Source: an uncultured Lachnobacterium sp.
GTDB taxonomy: Bacteria > Bacillota > Clostridia > Lachnospirales > Lachnospiraceae
Length of the DNA: 9,525 nt
Direction: 5' to 3'
Assembly: GCA_900552085.1 (NCBI GenBank)
Contig: URYB01000083.1
Location: forward strand, 1-9,525
Positions 6,835 through 9,525 of the stretch are shown piece by piece. The position numbers were made by a program, and so were the translations under genes. Each line of letters starts with the position of its first letter. Positions within the stretch are counted from its first letter, which is position 1. The notes under the pieces are model-generated. The model did no database searches, was not told the DNA's origin, and saw only the letters and a program-made list of their open reading frames with translations.

Positions 6835-6904
6835 ACTTTCGCAAAAGTGGCTTTCCACCACTATGCAGTGGCTAGCTGGAATGTATCGGAGAACATATGT
6901 TCTC
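6835..6904. repeat. Tetraloop-type hairpins and a 16-bp perfect palindrome
   Basis: ACTTT/AAAGT (6835-6839, 6844-6848) encloses the loop CGCA. GTGG/CCAC (6847-6850, 6855-6858) and CCACT/AGTGG (6858-6862, 6867-6871) follow and partly compete with each other. GAGAACATATGTTCTC (6889-6904) is a perfect 16-base palindrome, as expected for a dimeric protein-binding site or a short self-complementary element. No gene start is close enough to make an operator role obvious. Confidence 0.45.
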
Positions 6905-6946
6905 GCGTTGCACTCTTTCGAACTTGGCGCTTGCTTAAGCCTACGC

Positions 6947-6969
6947 GCCTTGCGTAACTACCGCAAGGC
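6947..6969. repeat. 8-bp perfect hairpin
   Basis: GCCTTGCG (6947-6954) pairs with CGCAAGGC (6962-6969) around a 7-base loop (TAACTAC). It lies immediately upstream of the nested structure starting at 6971. An alternative GGCGC/GCGCC stem (6926-6930, 6945-6949) overlaps and would compete with it. Confidence 0.5.
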
Positions 6970-6970
6970 T

Positions 6971-7111
6971 TTCGCAAAATCCGCACGTTTTTCAAATAGT
7001 TGCTGAGCATCGCGCTCCGGTTTTAAGCGGAGAAATTGAGTGTCGCACTCTAGCAACTACCGCTCCAATGCGCCTATGCTTTCGAAAAACCTTGGCAAGC
7101 GATTTTGCGAA
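6971..7111 (+). repeat. Nested multi-branched stem structure
   Basis: Five perfect stems nest without conflict. TTCGCAAAATC (6971-6981) pairs with GATTTTGCGAA (7101-7111), 11 bp. GTTTTTC (6987-6993) pairs with GAAAAAC (7084-7090), 7 bp. TAGTTGCT (6997-7004) pairs with AGCAACTA (7052-7059), 8 bp. Inside the last are two hairpins, CTCCG/CGGAG (7015-7019, 7028-7032) and GAGTG/CACTC (7038-7042, 7046-7050), giving a three-way junction. The 3' arm of the outer stem is the start of repeat copy B. The same arm in copy A is paired by a different upstream partner, so the outer stem is a shared feature of both copies. Confidence 0.65.
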
Positions 7112-7204
7112 TAGTTATATCATGGGCTTTAACAGGCTACCGCGTACGCCTCTAAGGCTTGTATTTTACGCAGGAAACGCTTTTTCTTGGCTGGTCGCTC
7201 ATTC
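7101..7204 (+). repeat. 104-base direct repeat, copy B
   Basis: Second copy of the sequence at 6279-6382. Its hairpin CAGGAAA (7171-7177) / TTTCTTG (7183-7189) differs from copy A at three bases, all preserving pairing on the + strand: A-T to G-C at one position, and G-C to G-T at the next. The copy ends over the final GAA codon and TGA stop (7199-7204, minus strand) of the large leftward gene, so the repeat lies almost wholly in that gene's 3' flank. Confidence 0.85.
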
Positions 7205-9525
7205 CCCCTTCTTGTACTGCTTTGTCGTATAAGGTTTACTTGCTGTGTGCGTACCTGTAGCTGCAATGATAGCATCTACTTTGTAACCATCATTGTAAGT
7301 TCCCCTGTAGTGAACACTAGGGCTCACCCAGGATACTTTAGTTTCAGATTGCACGAGGTTGTACGAACCACCGTCTTCGGTCTTCTTGTACACAAATGTG
7401 CGAACCGGCATTGTAGACGCATAATATGCTTTAATCTTTACCTCTCCACGAACTTCTGGAATGATAAAGTGTGTCATATCATAAGCATCTTTTTGCCAAT
7501 CAGAATTTCTTGCTTTGAGGTTTAAAGCTGAGCTACCAGTTACATAAACATAGCTCTTCATGTATGGAGCATATGTTGTGTAGCTTCTGTTTGTACTTTT
7601 GTTCTTTACAATCTTACCATTTGCTGGCGTTGTGTTACACCAAATATCTTCAGCGGTAAACTCAGTCCAAACTTCATCATGATTTGTAGTAACAACTATC
7701 TTGTACAAATAATTATTACATGTAGCAGAATTGCCATTCTTACCTGTCTTGTTCAGCACAAGAGGTATCTTGGAATTAGACAGACCTGAATTGGCATCTT
7801 TTTTCTCTACTAAATCTCTTTTGGTGAAGTCACACGTCGGATCTGTGTTCTGGAACTTTTTATTTTTCTTTTTGGTACGGGTGACAGTTAAAGTTTTTGA
7901 GTCACTGTACCTCGACTTAGGCGAGTATGTACCATCTTTTAACTTGTAAGACTCTCCCTTTTGCTCGACATTATAACTTACCCAAGGATCTCCTTCATTA
8001 ACAGTAGCTAAAGTTTTTGTGTATTTCAACTCATTTTTCTTGTTACTGCTGTTATGTTTGTAGGAAAGATCTGCACTGTCATCAACTGATGGGAACTCTT
8101 TTGTGCTGATGTTGGTATCTTCCGAGGTGTAATACTGCTCGAGAGTAACTTTTGAAGCCTCCTCTACATCGTCGTATGGAGCATAAAACCATCTAACACT
8201 GATCGAAACTGTCTTATCATTTGATTCATTTCGAATGCCTAGAGCTTTAAAGTTTCCCCAATAAATTGGCTTATTAATCTCCTTAAGCCATTTGCTTACC
8301 TTTACTTCTTCATTTTTCTTAAATGTCGTGTCTTTAACTGCTTTACCAGAACTTGATTTACCATACTTATCAAATCTTTTCACAGTCACTGTTCTGCTAT
8401 TGACATTTTTAGGAATAGAAATGGTCTGCGCACCTGCTGTATCTGCTTTTGAAGCGTCTTGGTTCTTTTCTTCTACATAATAAGGAAGATAATCACCAGA
8501 TGTTCCTTTGTGCATTTCAATCATTGTCGAAGCCAGAATTATAGATGACTTGTTCCCTCTACTGTCTTTAACGATTTTTGACACACGATAACCAACGCAC
8601 ATCAGTTTCTGTTTCTTTCCGTTACCTAAATTGACATGTGTAAAATCAGAAGGATCTTCCATTGCGATAGGATTTACTATCCGATATGTTTCATCTGTAA
8701 AAGAATGGTATTCAGCTCCCCAAAGTGCTGATCTCAAATTCAGCTCTTTATCTTCATCAGCTCCCCACAAATACATCGAGTCTGTAATGTTAACGGCAGA
8801 GCCACTTGATCTTTTCTTTAGCTCTCCACCCTGGTACAGCATATCGGAATCTTCACTTTTTTGCTTACCGATAATGTATGCATCAGTAGTTACTTTTACA
8901 TGAGGGAGCTTTAAACGTACCTCTTGATCATAATGCGCCTGATAATTACTATAATTTCTATCTCTCCAAACATGATTATACCAGCTTCTACAACTGTAAT
9001 AATAATGACCATCATTTGTAGAAATAATTGGGCTGATATAAAAATCAACATAATCACGCTCTGGGTGATCTTTCATCACTTTAGCTAATTTCTTACCTGT
9101 TACTGTATCTGAATCGACACTAAAGTAATGAAGTGTGCCAATCATGGTGCGGCCGTCATCGCTATAGCCAACATGCTTCTTTGATTTATCATTAACATTT
9201 GGCTTGTAATGATAAAATGTCTTTTTTCCAGTATTTGGAACATGCTTTGAGTTACTGGTGTCCTTAACCTGATAACCGAAAATATAGCCAGACCAGGAGG
9301 ATGCCTTGTCCTTCGTTGGAACACTTTCACCCCATTTTTCCGAATGCCAATAATTGTAGTAGGTTGACCAGCTAGTCTTGCTTGTCTTCTGCTTGTCAAT
9401 TTTGTAATAAGCAATATACTGCCTGTCATCATTTAATTCACTTTTGTTATTGGCTTTGATATCAAACATGTCATTGAGTTTTTTTCCAGATGTCATTATA
9501 ATATCGTATTCACCAATTGTTACAA
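7199..9525 (-). CDS. Very large uncharacterised protein (5' end outside window)
   Basis: The leftward frame is open from the right edge to TGA at 7199-7201, 774 residues. The first Met codon in the window (9494-9496) is probably not the start: the frame continues upstream without a stop (VTIGEYDII precedes it) and there is no ribosome binding site. I do not recognise the family. The visible part is hydrophilic, rich in Lys, Ser, Asp, Asn, Thr and Tyr, with five cysteines. It has no transmembrane helix, coiled coil, or LPxTG anchor; it ends KQYKKGE. Alternating short hydrophobic strands (TLTVTRT, YLYKIVVTT, KSYVYVTGS, VKIKAYYAS) suggest a beta-rich, possibly extracellular protein with Ig-like or jelly-roll domains. 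Aromatic-rich patches such as SWSTYYNYWHSEKWGE occur near the visible N-terminus. It faces the housekeeping operon convergently across the structured kilobase, and no other gene of its own unit is visible. Confidence 0.75.
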   Translation of the reverse strand, partial: VTIGEYDIIMTSGKKLNDMFDIKANNKSELNDDRQYIAYYKIDKQKTSKTSWSTYYNYWHSEKWGESVPTKDKASSWSGYIFGYQVKDTSNSKHVPNTGKKTFYHYKPNVNDKSKKHVGYSDDGRTMIGTLHYFSVDSDTVTGKKLAKVMKDHPERDYVDFYISPIISTNDGHYYYSCRSWYNHVWRDRNYSNYQAHYDQEVRLKLPHVKVTTDAYIIGKQKSEDSDMLYQGGELKKRSSGSAVNITDSMYLWGADEDKELNLRSALWGAEYHSFTDETYRIVNPIAMEDPSDFTHVNLGNGKKQKLMCVGYRVSKIVKDSRGNKSSIILASTMIEMHKGTSGDYLPYYVEEKNQDASKADTAGAQTISIPKNVNSRTVTVKRFDKYGKSSSGKAVKDTTFKKNEEVKVSKWLKEINKPIYWGNFKALGIRNESNDKTVSISVRWFYAPYDDVEEASKVTLEQYYTSEDTNISTKEFPSVDDSADLSYKHNSSNKKNELKYTKTLATVNEGDPWVSYNVEQKGESYKLKDGTYSPKSRYSDSKTLTVTRTKKKNKKFQNTDPTCDFTKRDLVEKKDANSGLSNSKIPLVLNKTGKNGNSATCNNYLYKIVVTTNHDEVWTEFTAEDIWCNTTPANGKIVKNKSTNRSYTTYAPYMKSYVYVTGSSALNLKARNSDWQKDAYDMTHFIIPEVRGEVKIKAYYASTMPVRTFVYKKTEDGGSYNLVQSETKVSWVSPSVHYRGTYNDGYKVDAIIAATGTHTASKPYTTKQYKKGE

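Larger units (their letters stand above)
6170..7198. other. 1-kb gene-free, hairpin-dense intergenic region
   Basis: No protein gene is believable here. Open frames of up to 80 codons exist on both strands, but they overlap each other, lack ribosome binding sites and carry no recognisable motif. The stretch is clearly richer in GC than the flanking genes (about 65% at 6481-6540) and is full of perfect short inverted repeats and diverged direct repeats. It separates the rightward housekeeping genes from a convergent large gene. Base changes between two repeated hairpins preserve pairing, which suggests at least part is transcribed as a structured RNA, more likely on the + strand. A large ornate noncoding RNA, a 3'-flanking repeat module, or the end of an unrecognised mobile element are all possible. 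I cannot match it to a known family. Confidence 0.6.

Noticed and set aside
6373..7006. Open frames of 67-80 codons on both strands in the intergenic region
   Set aside because: They overlap one another in several frames, have no ribosome binding sites, run across hairpins and show no protein-like motif. They are most likely chance frames in GC-richer DNA.
6279..7204. Diversity-generating retroelement template/variable repeat pair
   Set aside because: The 104-base copies differ at all base types, not mainly at adenines, the repeat lies after the stop codon, and no reverse transcriptase is present.
5962..9430. Similar YYNYYTCKKWGDS in the kinase-like protein and YYNYWHSEKWGES in the large protein
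   Set aside because: The first is a normal motif of its family. The surrounding sequences are unrelated, so the likeness appears to be chance.

Overview
The window looks like a low-GC Gram-positive chromosome, most likely a gut-type clostridium of the Lachnospiraceae. The reasons are strong AGGAGG-type ribosome binding sites, a low-GC coding style, and the gene order of the ylm/sepF division locus followed by lspA and a YlyB-type pseudouridine synthase. Genus cannot be settled from the sequence.

Layout. Positions 1-195 hold the start of a small leftward membrane protein gene (DUF378 type) that leaves the window. A divergent promoter region with an inverted repeat follows. From about 330 to 5363 runs a tight rightward cluster: a membrane-anchored HlyD-like protein, a YggS/YlmE pyridoxal-phosphate protein, the cell-division protein SepF, the S4-domain protein YlmH, signal peptidase II (LspA) and an RluA/RluD-family pseudouridine synthase. 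Gaps are 3-67 bases, consistent with one operon. A separate promoter inside the end of rluD probably drives a cytidylate-kinase-like gene (5467-6105), which ends at a convincing intrinsic terminator (6119-6169).

From about 6170 to 7198 there is no believable protein gene. This kilobase is visibly richer in GC and packed with perfect hairpins, nested stems and imperfect repeats. A 104-base sequence occurs at 6279-6382 and again, 822 bases later, at 7101-7204. Inside it, one 7-bp hairpin differs at three positions between the copies, and all three changes keep the pairing (one A-U to G-C double change, one G-C to G-U). This points to a structured RNA read on the + strand, or to a repeated structured element. 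It is the most interesting part of the window.

From 7199 to the right edge a very large leftward reading frame (at least 774 residues, 5' end outside the window) encodes a protein I do not recognise. Its stop codon lies inside the second 104-base repeat, so the repeat behaves like a 3'-flanking module of that gene. The large frame and the structured kilobase may mark accessory DNA inserted beside a conserved housekeeping operon, but no integrase, transposase or tRNA attachment site is visible.
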